NCBI RefSeq assembly: GCF_014201735.1
Contig: NZ_JACHFE010000004.1
Location: forward strand, 290,373-354,372
Length of the DNA stretch: 64,000 bases
Reading direction: 5' to 3'
Source of the DNA: Marinobacter oulmenensis
GTDB taxonomy: Bacteria > Pseudomonadota > Gammaproteobacteria > Pseudomonadales > Oleiphilaceae
Shown here: positions 16,244 through 24,837 of the stretch, in pieces
Position numbering within the stretch: the first letter of the stretch is position 1
Layout: each line of letters starts with the position of its first letter
The notes under the pieces: model-generated
Told to the model about the DNA's origin: nothing
Seen by the model: only the letters and a program-made list of their open reading frames with translations
Database searches by the model: none
Program-made: the position numbers and the translations under genes

Positions 16244-18263
16244 TTCCGCAGCCCCTTCGCAGCAACAACCGGCGCTGCCGGCCCGGCTGCCTTTCGTTGC
16301 CATGCTACTCTGGCTGATCGCCCTCACGGCCAGCGCCGCGCCCCTGCTTTCGGGCCTGAGTCTGCCGGAACTGCTCAGCGCTTTCTGGAGTTATGACGGC
16401 GCCAATTACAGCACCGTCCTGGCCCACTACAGCTGGGCCCCCCGAGTGGCCATCGCCGTGCTGATCGGCTGCGGCCTTGGTCTGGCCGGGGCCATCACCC
16501 AGCAGATTCTGGGCAATCCCCTGGCCTCCCCCACCACGCTGGGGGTCGCCGCCGGCAGCCAGTTCGGCATTACCCTGGCCACGCTGTTTGCACCGGGCCT
16601 GCTGGCCTTCAGTCCGGATATCGCCGCCGTTGGCGGCGGCCTTCTGGCTATTGGCCTGGTCATCGCTCTGACCTGGCGGCTGGGCTTCTCCCCGGTGACG
16701 GTCATACTCGCAGGCCTGGTGGTGAGTTTTTTCCTGGGCGCCATCAACATGGCCTTCCTGCTGCTCAAGGGGGAATGGCTGGGCAACCTCTACATCTGGG
16801 GGGCGGGTTCTCTGGTGCAGAACAACTGGCAGCCCTTCCTCGACCTGCTGCCCCGGGTGCTGACGATTGCCGTGCTCATGCTGGCACTGATGCGCCCTCT
16901 TCAGTTACTGCAACTCGGCCAGGCTTCCGCCAGCTCGCTGGGCGGCCGGGTTGCACTGGTCCGCGCCCTGGCCCTGTTTCTGGTGGTTCTGATGAGTGCC
17001 ACCGTGGTCAGCCGGGTTGGCATGGTGGCCTTTGTTGGCCTAGCCGCACCGGTTATGGCCCGGCTGCTGGGCGCCCGGACTCTGGGCCAGAGACTGCTTT
17101 GGAGTACCGTGATGGGCGGCGGGTTCCTTCTGCTGGCTGACACTCTGGCCCATTGGGCCACCGCCTGGGGTGGCAGCTCGCTGGTACCAACCGGAACCGC
17201 CACCGCCCTGATCGGCGGCCCCATCATCCTCATGGCACTGCAAAGCATCCGCAATACCCATCACATGCCGGGACAGGATACCAACCCCGGCAGCTTCCTG
17301 CCCAAACGTCGTTCACTCAACACCGTGGCCATCGCCCTTGGTGGACTGCTGCTGGTCACCACCTTCATATCCATGGCCTGGTCACCCGGCCTGGAAGGCT
17401 GGAACTGGACACCGCCCTGGCAATGGGCGGATGCCTGGGTATGGCGCGGCCCACGACTCCTGGCCGCCATCCTGGCGGGCATGGCTTTGGGCATGGCAGG
17501 GACACTGATCCAGCGCATGACCGGCAACCCCATGGGCAGCCCGGAACTGCTGGGGATCAGCGGCGGGGCGGCGCTGATGATGGTGATCGTGGTGATTTCA
17601 GGACTTGAGATCGGTCGGTTCGGCCAGTTGGCCGTGGCAACGCTGGGAGCCGCCATAGCCCTGGGACTGCTAATCCTGCTGGCCCGTCGCCACCAGTTTG
17701 CCGGTAATCAGTTGCTACTGGGCGGCCTGGCGCTGTCGGTGTTCATGGATGCCGGCTTGCGCCTGGTCATGGCGTCCGGCGGCACAGTGGCCTCCCGACT
17801 GCTGAACTGGATGTATGGCTCCACCTGGCTGGTGTCGGAAACTGAGGCATTGGGGCTGATGGCGCTGGTGCTCGGTTTCGGGGTTTTGCTGGTTCTGACC
17901 CTACGCCCGCTGATGCTGCTGCCACTGGGCAGCGCCTCAGCTTCCTCCCTGGGGCTGGCCGTGCCCCGTGCCCGTCTGCTGCTGCTTTTGCTGGCATCCG
18001 TGCTGACCGCCGCAGCGACGGTGGTCATCGGCCCCATGAGCTTTGTCGGGCTGATCGCGCCTCACCTGGCCCGGGTTCTGGGACAACAGACGGTTGGCCG
18101 ACAACTGGTGGTGGCCGCGCTGGCCGGTGGTTTCCTGCTGGCACTGGCGGATTATCTGTCGCGGGTGGTGATGTACCCGAATCAACTGCCGGCGGGACTG
18201 CTGGCAGCGCTGGTGGGCGGGATTTACTTCCTGTGGGGACTGAGCCGCCACGGCCGGGCCTGA
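16233..18263 (+). CDS. Iron-siderophore ABC permease, double-length FhuB type
   Basis: 676 residues, made of two tandem FecCD permease halves (about 20-335 and 350-672). Each half repeats the same marks: GAITQQILGNPLASPTTLGV and GTLIQRMTGNPMGSPELLGI, then LGSASASSLGL-type and FVGLIAPHLARVLG-type segments. About 20 membrane helices are expected. A fused permease is characteristic of FhuB for hydroxamate siderophores and supports the FhuC/FhuD calls. No outer-membrane receptor gene follows; the operon ends at a hairpin shared with the convergent small gene. Confidence 0.92.
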   Translation: MSTDSAAPSQQQPALPARLPFVAMLLWLIALTASAAPLLSGLSLPELLSAFWSYDGANYSTVLAHYSWAPRVAIAVLIGCGLGLAGAITQQILGNPLASPTTLGVAAGSQFGITLATLFAPGLLAFSPDIAAVGGGLLAIGLVIALTWRLGFSPVTVILAGLVVSFFLGAINMAFLLLKGEWLGNLYIWGAGSLVQNNWQPFLDLLPRVLTIAVLMLALMRPLQLLQLGQASASSLGGRVALVRALALFLVVLMSATVVSRVGMVAFVGLAAPVMARLLGARTLGQRLLWSTVMGGGFLLLADTLAHWATAWGGSSLVPTGTATALIGGPIILMALQSIRNTHHMPGQDTNPGSFLPKRRSLNTVAIALGGLLLVTTFISMAWSPGLEGWNWTPPWQWADAWVWRGPRLLAAILAGMALGMAGTLIQRMTGNPMGSPELLGISGGAALMMVIVVISGLEIGRFGQLAVATLGAAIALGLLILLARRHQFAGNQLLLGGLALSVFMDAGLRLVMASGGTVASRLLNWMYGSTWLVSETEALGLMALVLGFGVLLVLTLRPLMLLPLGSASASSLGLAVPRARLLLLLLASVLTAAATVVIGPMSFVGLIAPHLARVLGQQTVGRQLVVAALAGGFLLALADYLSRVVMYPNQLPAGLLAALVGGIYFLWGLSRHGRA

Positions 18264-18280
18264 ACGAACCTCGTTCAGGC
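18258..18280. terminator. Perfect hairpin over two convergent stop codons
   Basis: GCCTGAACGA and TCGTTCAGGC form a ten-pair stem with loop ACC. It covers the stop codon of the permease gene on the plus strand and that of the 30-residue gene on the minus strand. No T-run follows on either side, so it may be a transcript-end stabiliser or a factor-assisted terminator. Confidence 0.45.
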
Positions 18281-18367
18281 TCCCAGCAGCAGACTGAGGC
18301 CGGCAAGCGCAATCAGGCCGGTGGCCACGACGGCGATTTTGAGGCCTTCGATCACTTCCTGTTCCAT
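18275..18367 (-). CDS. Small single-span membrane protein, 30 residues
   Basis: A short gene convergent with the iron permease. It begins MEQEVIEGLK, continues with an uninterrupted hydrophobic stretch (IAVVATGLIALAGLSLLL) and ends GA. GAAGGGG lies seven bases before the ATG. Upstream on the same strand is a good promoter (TTTACA, 18 bases, TATAGT) and a Fur-like box touching the -35 side. The layout, with a charged short N-terminus and one helix of about 20 residues, is that of regulatory small membrane proteins. I do not recognise a family. Neighbourhood and the box suggest iron-controlled expression. Confidence 0.65.
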   Translation of the reverse strand: MEQEVIEGLKIAVVATGLIALAGLSLLLGA

Positions 18368-18399
18368 GACACGCCCCTTCACTAAAAGAATGTCTGACT

Positions 18400-18429
18400 A
18401 CTATAGTGGAGCACCGCACACGCTGTAAA
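18400..18429 (-). promoter_or_regulatory. Sigma-70-type promoter for the 30-residue gene
   Basis: Read on the minus strand: TTTACA at 18429-18424, 18-base spacer, TATAGT at 18405-18400. Transcription would begin near 18393, about 26 bases before the start codon. Confidence 0.55.
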
Positions 18430-18430
18430 T

Positions 18431-18449
18431 AATAATGTTTTTCATTAAC
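18431..18449. promoter_or_regulatory. Candidate Fur box between the small membrane protein and sugar dehydrogenase genes
   Basis: AATAATGTTTTTCATTAAC matches 14 of 19 positions of the Fur consensus. It directly adjoins the -35 element of the minus-strand promoter and lies 93 bases before the divergent sugar dehydrogenase start, so it could act on either gene. The region is AT-rich, which raises the chance of a false match. Confidence 0.45.
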
Positions 18450-18541
18450 ATTTATTATCTTCCCGGCAAGCCGCTTTTCAGGCCTTCAAACACTGACTAT
18501 GGTTGGAGAATCATCTGACGCCAGACCGTTCCGGAGGCATC

Positions 18542-19663
18542 ATGAAACATGTCGGCATCACCCTCGCCCTGCTTGCCGGCCTTGGGTTCGCTCAAGCCGG
18601 GCACGCAGACAGCACCTTCCGTTCTGACAAAACGGATTTCCGCCTTGAAACCGTGGCTGACGGACTGGCTCACCCCTGGAGCCTGGCGTTTCTTCCCGAT
18701 GGCGACCTGTTGGTGACCGAAAGAGAAGGCAGGCTGCGGCGTATTCGTAACGGGACACTACAGGCGGCTCCCATCGACGGCCTTCCGGAACTGGTGGTCT
18801 CCGGCCAGGGCGGCCTGCTGGACGTGGCGCTGCACCCGGAGTTTCCTGCTAACCGGCGGCTGTTTCTGAGCTATGCGCACAAAAATGCGGAGGGCATGAC
18901 CACCCGGGTCGCCAGGGCCACCTATCGCAACGACACACTGACCCATGTGGAGGTTATTTTCGAGGCACTGCCCCGCTCTGATACCTCCCGGCATTTCGGC
19001 AGTCGGCTGACCTTCGACCCGCAAGGCAACCTGTATGTGTCGGTGGGTGATCGGGGCGCCATGCGACGTGCCCAGGACCGGGAGGACGACGCCGGCGGCG
19101 TGCACCGGATCACTGTGGAAGGCGAACCGGCACCGGGTAACCCGTTCCTGGGCCAGCCCGGGGCCAATGACACCCTGTACACCTGGGGCAACCGGAACAT
19201 CCAGGGGATGACCCGCCATCCTGAGACCGGCGAGATCTGGACCCACGAGCACGGCCCCAGGGGCGGGGACGAAATCAACATCCTCTCCGCCGGCACCAAC
19301 TACGGCTGGCCGGAGATCACTTACGGCATCGACTACAGCGGCCTGCCCATCACCACGAAGACCGCAAAACCGGGCATGGCCCAGCCGTTACACTACTGGG
19401 ACCCTTCCATTGCACCTTCGGGCATGGCGTTCTACACCGGAGAAGCCGTCCCCGAGTGGCAGGGGGATCTGTTTGTCGGCGCCCTGGCCATGCGCAAACT
19501 GGTGCGCCTGAAGATTGAGGACGGCGAAGTGGTCGAGGAAGAGGATCTGCTGACAGACCTGAACCAGCGCATCCGCGATGTCCGGATGGGCCCGGATGGC
19601 GCACTCTGGCTACTGACCGACTCCGCCAATGGCAAGGTCTATCGGGTGGTTCCAGTCAACTAG
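18542..19663 (+). CDS. PQQ-dependent aldose sugar dehydrogenase, YliI-like
   Basis: 373 residues. The ATG at 18542 is preferred: CCGGAGG is upstream and a signal peptide follows (MKHVGITLALLAGLGFAQAG, cut after HA near residue 22). The mature part is a six-bladed propeller of the soluble glucose dehydrogenase class: GLAHPWSLAFLPDGDLLVTE, GQGGLLDVALHPEF, RHFGSRLTFDPQGNLYVSVG, GNRNIQGMTRHPETGEIWTH, EHGPRGGDEIN and the GPDGALWLLTD close. Periplasmic oxidation of aldose sugars with PQQ is known for the E. coli homologue Asd. No PQQ synthesis genes are near. Confidence 0.9.
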   Translation: MKHVGITLALLAGLGFAQAGHADSTFRSDKTDFRLETVADGLAHPWSLAFLPDGDLLVTEREGRLRRIRNGTLQAAPIDGLPELVVSGQGGLLDVALHPEFPANRRLFLSYAHKNAEGMTTRVARATYRNDTLTHVEVIFEALPRSDTSRHFGSRLTFDPQGNLYVSVGDRGAMRRAQDREDDAGGVHRITVEGEPAPGNPFLGQPGANDTLYTWGNRNIQGMTRHPETGEIWTHEHGPRGGDEINILSAGTNYGWPEITYGIDYSGLPITTKTAKPGMAQPLHYWDPSIAPSGMAFYTGEAVPEWQGDLFVGALAMRKLVRLKIEDGEVVEEEDLLTDLNQRIRDVRMGPDGALWLLTDSANGKVYRVVPVN

Positions 19664-19728
19664 GTCTGCACCGGTGAACCGGTATGCCCGGATTGGCCGA
19701 CGGTGTTGCGGCAAATCTACGGAATCAG

Positions 19729-19932
19729 GTTCCGGGGTGATGGGGAGACACCTGAAAATCTGTGGAGCCATGTTCCCGAATGGCGGGGAGGCTCCTGCAA
19801 ACCTGCGGAAGTCATGTCCCGGGGTGATGGGGAGACTCCTGAAAATCTGCGGAGCCATGGATGGCGGAGCCGAAGCGTCACATGGACGTGCCGAAGGAGC
19901 GTTTTTCAGGAGTCTCCCCATCACCCCGGAAC
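19729..19932. repeat. Compound palindromic repeat with duplicated left arm
   Basis: Three copies of a 32-base unit with core GGGGTGATGGGGAGAC are present: direct at 19729-19760 and 19816-19847, inverted at 19901-19932. Copies two and three pair almost perfectly around an interior holding GCCATGGATGGC and AAGCGTCACATGGACGTG, the same core as the 11935-12040 element. Copy one with part of the interior looks like a degraded tandem duplication. It fills the gap between the sugar dehydrogenase gene and the convergent GFA gene, and its folded form could block transcription from both sides. Confidence 0.8.
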
Positions 19933-19950
19933 GTCTGCTTCACTCCACAG

Positions 19951-20364
19951 TCAATGAGGATCATTGGTCCTTTCTGTTTTCTCGTACTGGGGCAGATCGT
20001 CGGTAATCTCGAACCAGTCCGAGGCGGACCCGACATAGACATGGCGAGCGGCGCCCCTTCCCAGTGGCTCATTGATCGCCCCGACCCGCAGCCGGAGGAT
20101 ACCGGGAATGGCATCCGAGCGGCTGTATAGCTGACTGCCGCAACGAGGACAGAAACCCCGGTGTTTGCCAGGAGAAGACGGGTATTCACGGACCAGATCC
20201 TCACCACTCAGATACCGGAAATGCACCCGCTGAACCGGAGCGCTGGCTGAAAAGGCACTGCCGTGGGCCCGACGACACTGCTGGCAATGACACAAGGCAA
20301 CAGGCCCAAGGGGACCGTCGTATTCGTAGGAAATATCACCGCACAGGCACCGACCCGTATACAT
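19951..20364 (-). CDS. GFA/CENP-V family zinc protein
   Basis: 137 residues with the full set of zinc ligands of the glutathione-dependent formaldehyde-activating fold: Cys 6 and 8 (CLCG), Cys 25, 27 and 30 (CHCQQC) and Cys 72 and 75 (CPRCGSQL). Most members outside methylotrophs have no proven formaldehyde role, and the residues here do not decide it. The gene is alone, divergent from dacB, and convergent with the sugar dehydrogenase across a repeat element. Confidence 0.9.
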   Translation of the reverse strand: MYTGRCLCGDISYEYDGPLGPVALCHCQQCRRAHGSAFSASAPVQRVHFRYLSGEDLVREYPSSPGKHRGFCPRCGSQLYSRSDAIPGILRLRVGAINEPLGRGAARHVYVGSASDWFEITDDLPQYEKTERTNDPH

Positions 20365-20554
20365 GCAACCTCCCGATATCCTTCAAAAACCGGAGCCGAG
20401 CATGATACGCCGTTCTGTAACGAAACTCATCAATACTCAAAAACCCTTTACAAACCAGACAGCTGAAACTAACTTTTAACGTGAAATGTAAGCCAACGCC
20501 GTAGCGCCAAAACAGTGGATGCGCTATCGTTGAATCTGGTGACATCGAAGGATA

Positions 20555-22129
20555 ATGGTCATGCTGAATCAGGGCCCTCAGACACCGCGCTCCGCCTGGA
20601 CGCGCTACCGCAGAGCGATGATGCCGGCCCTGGCATTGGCGGCGTCTTTTATGCTGCCGCAGGTCCATGCGGCCGGGAAGGCATCGGTTGAAACCTTCTC
20701 CGGCTCCTCCCACCTGTGGGCCAACCACATCCGGGACTATGCCTCAGATTCCCTTGGCTCGGTTGATGGCCTCAGCGTTGCCGCCGTTCCCCTGAACGGA
20801 CCGGGCATTGAGCAGTATGTAAACGCTGACCGACGGATGAGCCCAGGCTCCATCATGAAGGTCATTACCACTTACGCGGCTCTGGAACTGCTGGGTCCGA
20901 CCTACCGGTGGCATACTGACTTCCTCACCGACGGCACCATGAGCGGCAATGAACTGGACGGCAACCTTTACGTCCGGTTCGGTGGCGATCCGAAACTGAC
21001 CATTGAACGGCTCTGGGGCACGCTCAGAGAACTCCGGGCCATGGGCATCACTCGCATTAACGGGGATCTGGTTCTGGATGGCAGCTATTACCGGATTGAC
21101 GGCGGTTTTCCGGCCTTTGCGGACGACGGCGACAATCCCCATGCCCCCTTTCTGGTCGAGCCTTCGCCTTACCTGACCAATCTCAATCTGCAGCACCTGC
21201 AGGTGCGTTCCGATGAACGCGGCACCCGCGCCTGGAGCACGCCGGACCTTCAACAGGTGACAATCGACAACCGGGTCACCTCCACGCCGGAAGGCCCCTG
21301 CCCGGCCCGCAGCCGGTTCGAGTGGACGCCGGAGTTTCATGCAGACCAGAGTGTGACGGTCCATGTGACCGGCTCACTGCCCGAGGGCTGCCGGACCACA
21401 ACCTACCTCTCACTGCTGCCCCATGATCAGTATTCTGCGGCCCTGATCCGCTCGATCCTGTCGGAAACCGGCGTCACCATCACCGGTGGCAACCGTCTGG
21501 AAGCCACTCCGGATGAAGCCCGGCTGGTGGCCACCACGGTGTCCCCGGATCTGGTCACCATGGTGCGCGACACCAACAAGTGGAGCAGCAATGTCATGGC
21601 CCGCCAGATCCTGCTGGCGATTGGTGCCGAGTTTCGGGAGGACGACGCACCGGATGACCGGGTAACCGGCATCCGCACCATCTATGACTGGCTGGAAGAC
21701 AAAGGCATCAATACTGCCGGTATGGTCATGGATAACGGCTCCGGCCTGACCCGGCATGGCCGGATCACCGCCCGCCAGGGGGTGCAGATTCTGCAGCACG
21801 CCTGGAACAGCCCCTTTGCTCCGGACCTGATGACCTCCATGCCGATTATCGGTATGGATGGGACCATGGCCCGGCGCCTGAAAAACACGGGGATGGACGG
21901 TTCCGGCCGGATCAAGACCGGACTGCTCGCCAATGTGCGCTCCATTGCCGGTTTCGCGCGGGACGATCAGGAAACCACCTGGGCCATTGTCGGCATGGTG
22001 AACAACGACCCTGCCTGGAATGGCAAGGCCGTACTCGACCGGGTGCTCTACTCCCTGCATTACCGCCCGCCGACCGGAACCCAGATCTCCCAGTCGCCGA
22101 CCAAACCAAGCAACCAGGTCGTTCAGTAG
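20555..22129 (+). CDS. dacB: D-alanyl-D-alanine carboxypeptidase/endopeptidase, PBP4 family
   Basis: 524 residues. The three penicillin-binding motifs are complete: SxxK at S99-K102 (SPGSIMK), SSN at 344-346 (KWSSNVMARQ) and KTG at 454-456. A signal sequence follows a basic N-terminal stretch (about 21-39, AMMPALALAASFMLPQVHA). The large insert between SxxK and SxN is that of class C low-mass PBPs. It should trim or cut cross-links in periplasmic peptidoglycan. GAAGGA upstream supports the start, though an internal Met at 22 or 23 would give a tidier signal peptide. Confidence 0.93.
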   Translation: MVMLNQGPQTPRSAWTRYRRAMMPALALAASFMLPQVHAAGKASVETFSGSSHLWANHIRDYASDSLGSVDGLSVAAVPLNGPGIEQYVNADRRMSPGSIMKVITTYAALELLGPTYRWHTDFLTDGTMSGNELDGNLYVRFGGDPKLTIERLWGTLRELRAMGITRINGDLVLDGSYYRIDGGFPAFADDGDNPHAPFLVEPSPYLTNLNLQHLQVRSDERGTRAWSTPDLQQVTIDNRVTSTPEGPCPARSRFEWTPEFHADQSVTVHVTGSLPEGCRTTTYLSLLPHDQYSAALIRSILSETGVTITGGNRLEATPDEARLVATTVSPDLVTMVRDTNKWSSNVMARQILLAIGAEFREDDAPDDRVTGIRTIYDWLEDKGINTAGMVMDNGSGLTRHGRITARQGVQILQHAWNSPFAPDLMTSMPIIGMDGTMARRLKNTGMDGSGRIKTGLLANVRSIAGFARDDQETTWAIVGMVNNDPAWNGKAVLDRVLYSLHYRPPTGTQISQSPTKPSNQVVQ

Positions 22130-22138
22130 TCCGGAGAC

Positions 22139-22390
22139 TTACCCGTCTTCCCCGAACAGACGGATCATGGTCCGGTCGGCCAGATCACTGGCAAACGGCG
22201 CAATAAACGTGACCAGAGGGAACGCCACCACCCAGGCCACCAGGAAGGCCGGCCCCCAGCGCGAGAAGAACCCCTCGGTCAGACCGGTATTGATCAGCGT
22301 GATGATCCCGGACATCAGCAGGGACATGATGCCGGACATATAGAAGGCAAACACCAACCGGCGAATGCGCGTAACTCTGTAACTTGACAT
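22139..22390 (-). CDS. Small two-span membrane protein, DUF2798-like
   Basis: 83 residues with two predicted membrane helices (about 13-34 and 47-66: LVFAFYMSGIMSLLMSGIIT and GPAFLVAWVVAFPLVTFIAP). The Arg-rich start, the GF...W segment between helices and the ending FASDLADRTMIRLFG fit the DUF2798 family. Function unknown. Its end faces the dacB stop nine bases away. Confidence 0.75.
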   Translation of the reverse strand: MSSYRVTRIRRLVFAFYMSGIMSLLMSGIITLINTGLTEGFFSRWGPAFLVAWVVAFPLVTFIAPFASDLADRTMIRLFGEDG

Positions 22391-22504
22391 TCATTCTCCC
22401 TGAATCAGTCTGGCCTGATGGCCTGTCAGTTCTTGTTTGAGGCCATACAGTTTAATAAGCAAGCGATGCGTTGCCATACGGCTTTACGCCAAGAGGGTGT
22501 GCCC

Positions 22505-23350
22505 ATGCGAAAAACCGCTGCACTGCTGACCGGATGCCTGCTGCTGGTACTCTCCGGCTGCAGTTCAACCAGAATCGCCTACAACTACGCGGACCAGGGC
22601 ATTATCTGGTGGGTCGAGGACTATGTCACCCTCACCTCAGCACAGGAAGAACAGCTTGAGCAGGATCTTGACAGCCTCCAGCAATGGCATTGCTCTGATG
22701 AGCTTCCCCGCTACAGCACCTGGCTGAGGGAACTGGAAACGGACATCCTGTCGGGAACGCCCGACGTTGAGACCATCCGCTATCACCAGCAGCAGTTGCT
22801 CGGGTTTGTGCCACAACTACTGGAGCGGGGCACCCCGGCCGCGCAGAACCTGCTGGAAAGCCTGAGCGATGAACAGGTCCGGGAACTGGCCGACAACATG
22901 GCCAGCAAGCAGGAGGAATTGGAGGAGGAAATGCTCGCAGGCTCCCCTGAGGAGACTGCGCGGGCCAGGGCTGAACGCACCCGGGAGCGGATCGAGGGCT
23001 GGCTGGGCGATCTCAACGAACAGCAATGGGCGCTGGTGCAGGCCTGGTCGGCCGACCGGGCCCAACAAACGCAGATCTGGCTGGAAGGTCGCAGAAACTG
23101 GCAGAACGCCCTGCTCGCTGAGCTTGACCACCGTAAACAGCCGGGTTTTGACGACGCTGTCCGGGACTTGCTGGTCCACTCGGAGCAGGCCCGGGGCGAA
23201 GCCTACCGGCGCATGTCGGAAGAAAGCCGAGCGGCCATGGCCGTACTGATCCACGACCTGATCCAGGCCGGCGGCCCCGAGCACCGGGAGCACATACTCG
23301 CCAAAGCCCGGGACCTGAACAGTGATTTTGTCGCACTGACCTGCCAGTAA
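22505..23350 (+). CDS. DUF6279 family lipoprotein
   Basis: 281 residues from the ATG at 22505, which starts a lipoprotein signal (MRKTAALLTGCLLLVLSGCS) with lipobox LSGC and lipidated Cys 19; AGAGGG is upstream. After it, RIAYNYADQGIIWWVEDYVT and LTSAQEEQLEQDLDSLQQWH are the family's opening marks. The rest is helical and charged, with probable coiled coils. It should sit on the inner face of the outer membrane. No function is known for this family. Confidence 0.85.
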   Translation: MRKTAALLTGCLLLVLSGCSSTRIAYNYADQGIIWWVEDYVTLTSAQEEQLEQDLDSLQQWHCSDELPRYSTWLRELETDILSGTPDVETIRYHQQQLLGFVPQLLERGTPAAQNLLESLSDEQVRELADNMASKQEELEEEMLAGSPEETARARAERTRERIEGWLGDLNEQQWALVQAWSADRAQQTQIWLEGRRNWQNALLAELDHRKQPGFDDAVRDLLVHSEQARGEAYRRMSEESRAAMAVLIHDLIQAGGPEHREHILAKARDLNSDFVALTCQ

Positions 23351-23361
23351 CCGGACAAGCC

Positions 23362-24132
23362 TCAGACCGTCAGGTAACCGCCGTCCGCGTTAATGCAGGC
23401 ACCGGTGGTGTAGCTTGAGGCGCCAGAGACCAGATAGAGCACGGTCCCAGCCATCTCGTCCGGGTCAGCCACCCGCTTCATGGGAATATGGGCCATGGCC
23501 TGCTTCTTGATCGCCTCATTGGACGTCAGGGCACTGGCAAAGCGGGTGTCGGTCAGCCCCGGCAACAGGGCGTTGACCCGCACATTGCGCTGACCCAGCT
23601 CCATAGCGAAGGACTTGGTCATGGAGATAACCGCCGCCTTGGTGACCGAATAGATACCCTGGAAATGGCCAGGATTCACACCGTTAACGGAAGCCACGTT
23701 GACGATGGCCCCACCGCCGTTGTCTTTCATCATCCGTGCGCCGTTGGCGCACATGAAGAAATAGCCGCGGATATTCACGTCCACGGTTTTCTGGAAGGCA
23801 TTGAGGTCGGTGTCTTCAATCGGACCGAAATAGGGGTTGGCCGCCGCGTTATTGACCAGGATATCCAGTTTGCCATGGGTGCTGGCAATGTGCTCCCAGA
23901 TGGCGTCGATCTGATCCATTTCCCCGATGTGACAGGCAAACGCTTCGGCACTGCCTCCGTCCTCGCGGATACTGCCCGCCACCGCTTCACAGCCATCAAT
24001 CTTGCGGCTGCTGACGATCACGTGGGCACCATACTGGGCCAGGGTCCGGGCAATGCTTTCGCCAATACCACGGCTGGCACCGGTAACCAGTGCAACCTTG
24101 CCGGTCAGGTCAAACAGGTTGGTCTTGCTCAT
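23362..24132 (-). CDS. SDR-family oxidoreductase (FabG-like)
   Basis: 256 residues of classical short-chain dehydrogenase: NAD(P) motif TGASRGIG at 17-24, NNAAANP near 87, Ser of VASVNGV and active-site Y161 and K165 (YSVTK). The C-terminal end (SGASSYTTGACINADGGYLTV) is standard. It is the last gene of an operon with an acyl-CoA dehydrogenase, a second SDR, a phosphotransferase and a phosphatase-fold protein; a hydroxyacyl-CoA or alcohol dehydrogenase step is likely, substrate unknown. Confidence 0.9.
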   Translation of the reverse strand: MSKTNLFDLTGKVALVTGASRGIGESIARTLAQYGAHVIVSSRKIDGCEAVAGSIREDGGSAEAFACHIGEMDQIDAIWEHIASTHGKLDILVNNAAANPYFGPIEDTDLNAFQKTVDVNIRGYFFMCANGARMMKDNGGGAIVNVASVNGVNPGHFQGIYSVTKAAVISMTKSFAMELGQRNVRVNALLPGLTDTRFASALTSNEAIKKQAMAHIPMKRVADPDEMAGTVLYLVSGASSYTTGACINADGGYLTV

Positions 24133-24147
24133 GGAATCCTCTCATTG

Positions 24148-24837
24148 TTATCGGAATGTCACCGGAGCGGAATCGCCCGCCTCCAGGTGGCTGTAATTGT
24201 TGAAAACGGCCAGGCTGCGTCGCGCGCCGGAATACAGGATGCGTGAGACACTGGTGTTGGCGATGACGTTATTGAGCTCCAGCGCCTTGCGGTCCGACAG
24301 CTCCAGCAGATGCTGGGCAATCACCGAAATCGGGCCGCCGGACGTGGAAACCAGAATATCTGCACCGCCGGCCACCTCAATCAGGGCATCCAGCGCCGCC
24401 ACCACCCGATACCGGAAATCCCGCCAGGATTCGGTGTACTCGGCATCATAGTCGCCGCTAATCCAGCGGGCCACCGCCTCCTCGAACACCTGCTGGAAAG
24501 CCCGCGCGGGTTTCGGGAAACTGCCAAGATCCCGGGCCATGACCTGCTTGTCGGACCACTCCGGGCGCAGACGCTCAACCACTTCCAGGTGATCAAACTC
24601 GTTCAGGCCCTCGAGCACCTGCATATCCGGCAGGGTGGCGCCATAGCCGGTGGCGATGGCCTCCACGGTTTCCCGGTGTCGCTGCAGATTGCCCCCGAAA
24701 ATGGCGCCCGGGTGGAACTGGTCCGCCAGCCAGCGGCCCAGCACCCGCCCCTGCTCCCAGCCATTGGCTGAAAGCTGGTCGTAATTGTCTTTGCCGAAAC
24801 TTGCCTGGCCGTGCCGTACCAGATAGATCGTCGCCAT
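24148..24837 (-). CDS. Histidine phosphatase family protein
   Basis: 229 residues with the phosphohistidine motif at the start (YLVRHGQASFG, His 9), Arg and Glu of the pocket further on, and the second His region replaced by ILVSTSGGPISVIAQHLLEL, where the usual GH is SG. That change may alter catalysis. Its ATG overlaps the upstream stop as TAATG, so it is translated with the phosphotransferase. A phosphatase beside a kinase in the same operon could recycle a phosphorylated intermediate, but this is only inference. Confidence 0.85.
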   Translation of the reverse strand: MATIYLVRHGQASFGKDNYDQLSANGWEQGRVLGRWLADQFHPGAIFGGNLQRHRETVEAIATGYGATLPDMQVLEGLNEFDHLEVVERLRPEWSDKQVMARDLGSFPKPARAFQQVFEEAVARWISGDYDAEYTESWRDFRYRVVAALDALIEVAGGADILVSTSGGPISVIAQHLLELSDRKALELNNVIANTSVSRILYSGARRSLAVFNNYSHLEAGDSAPVTFR

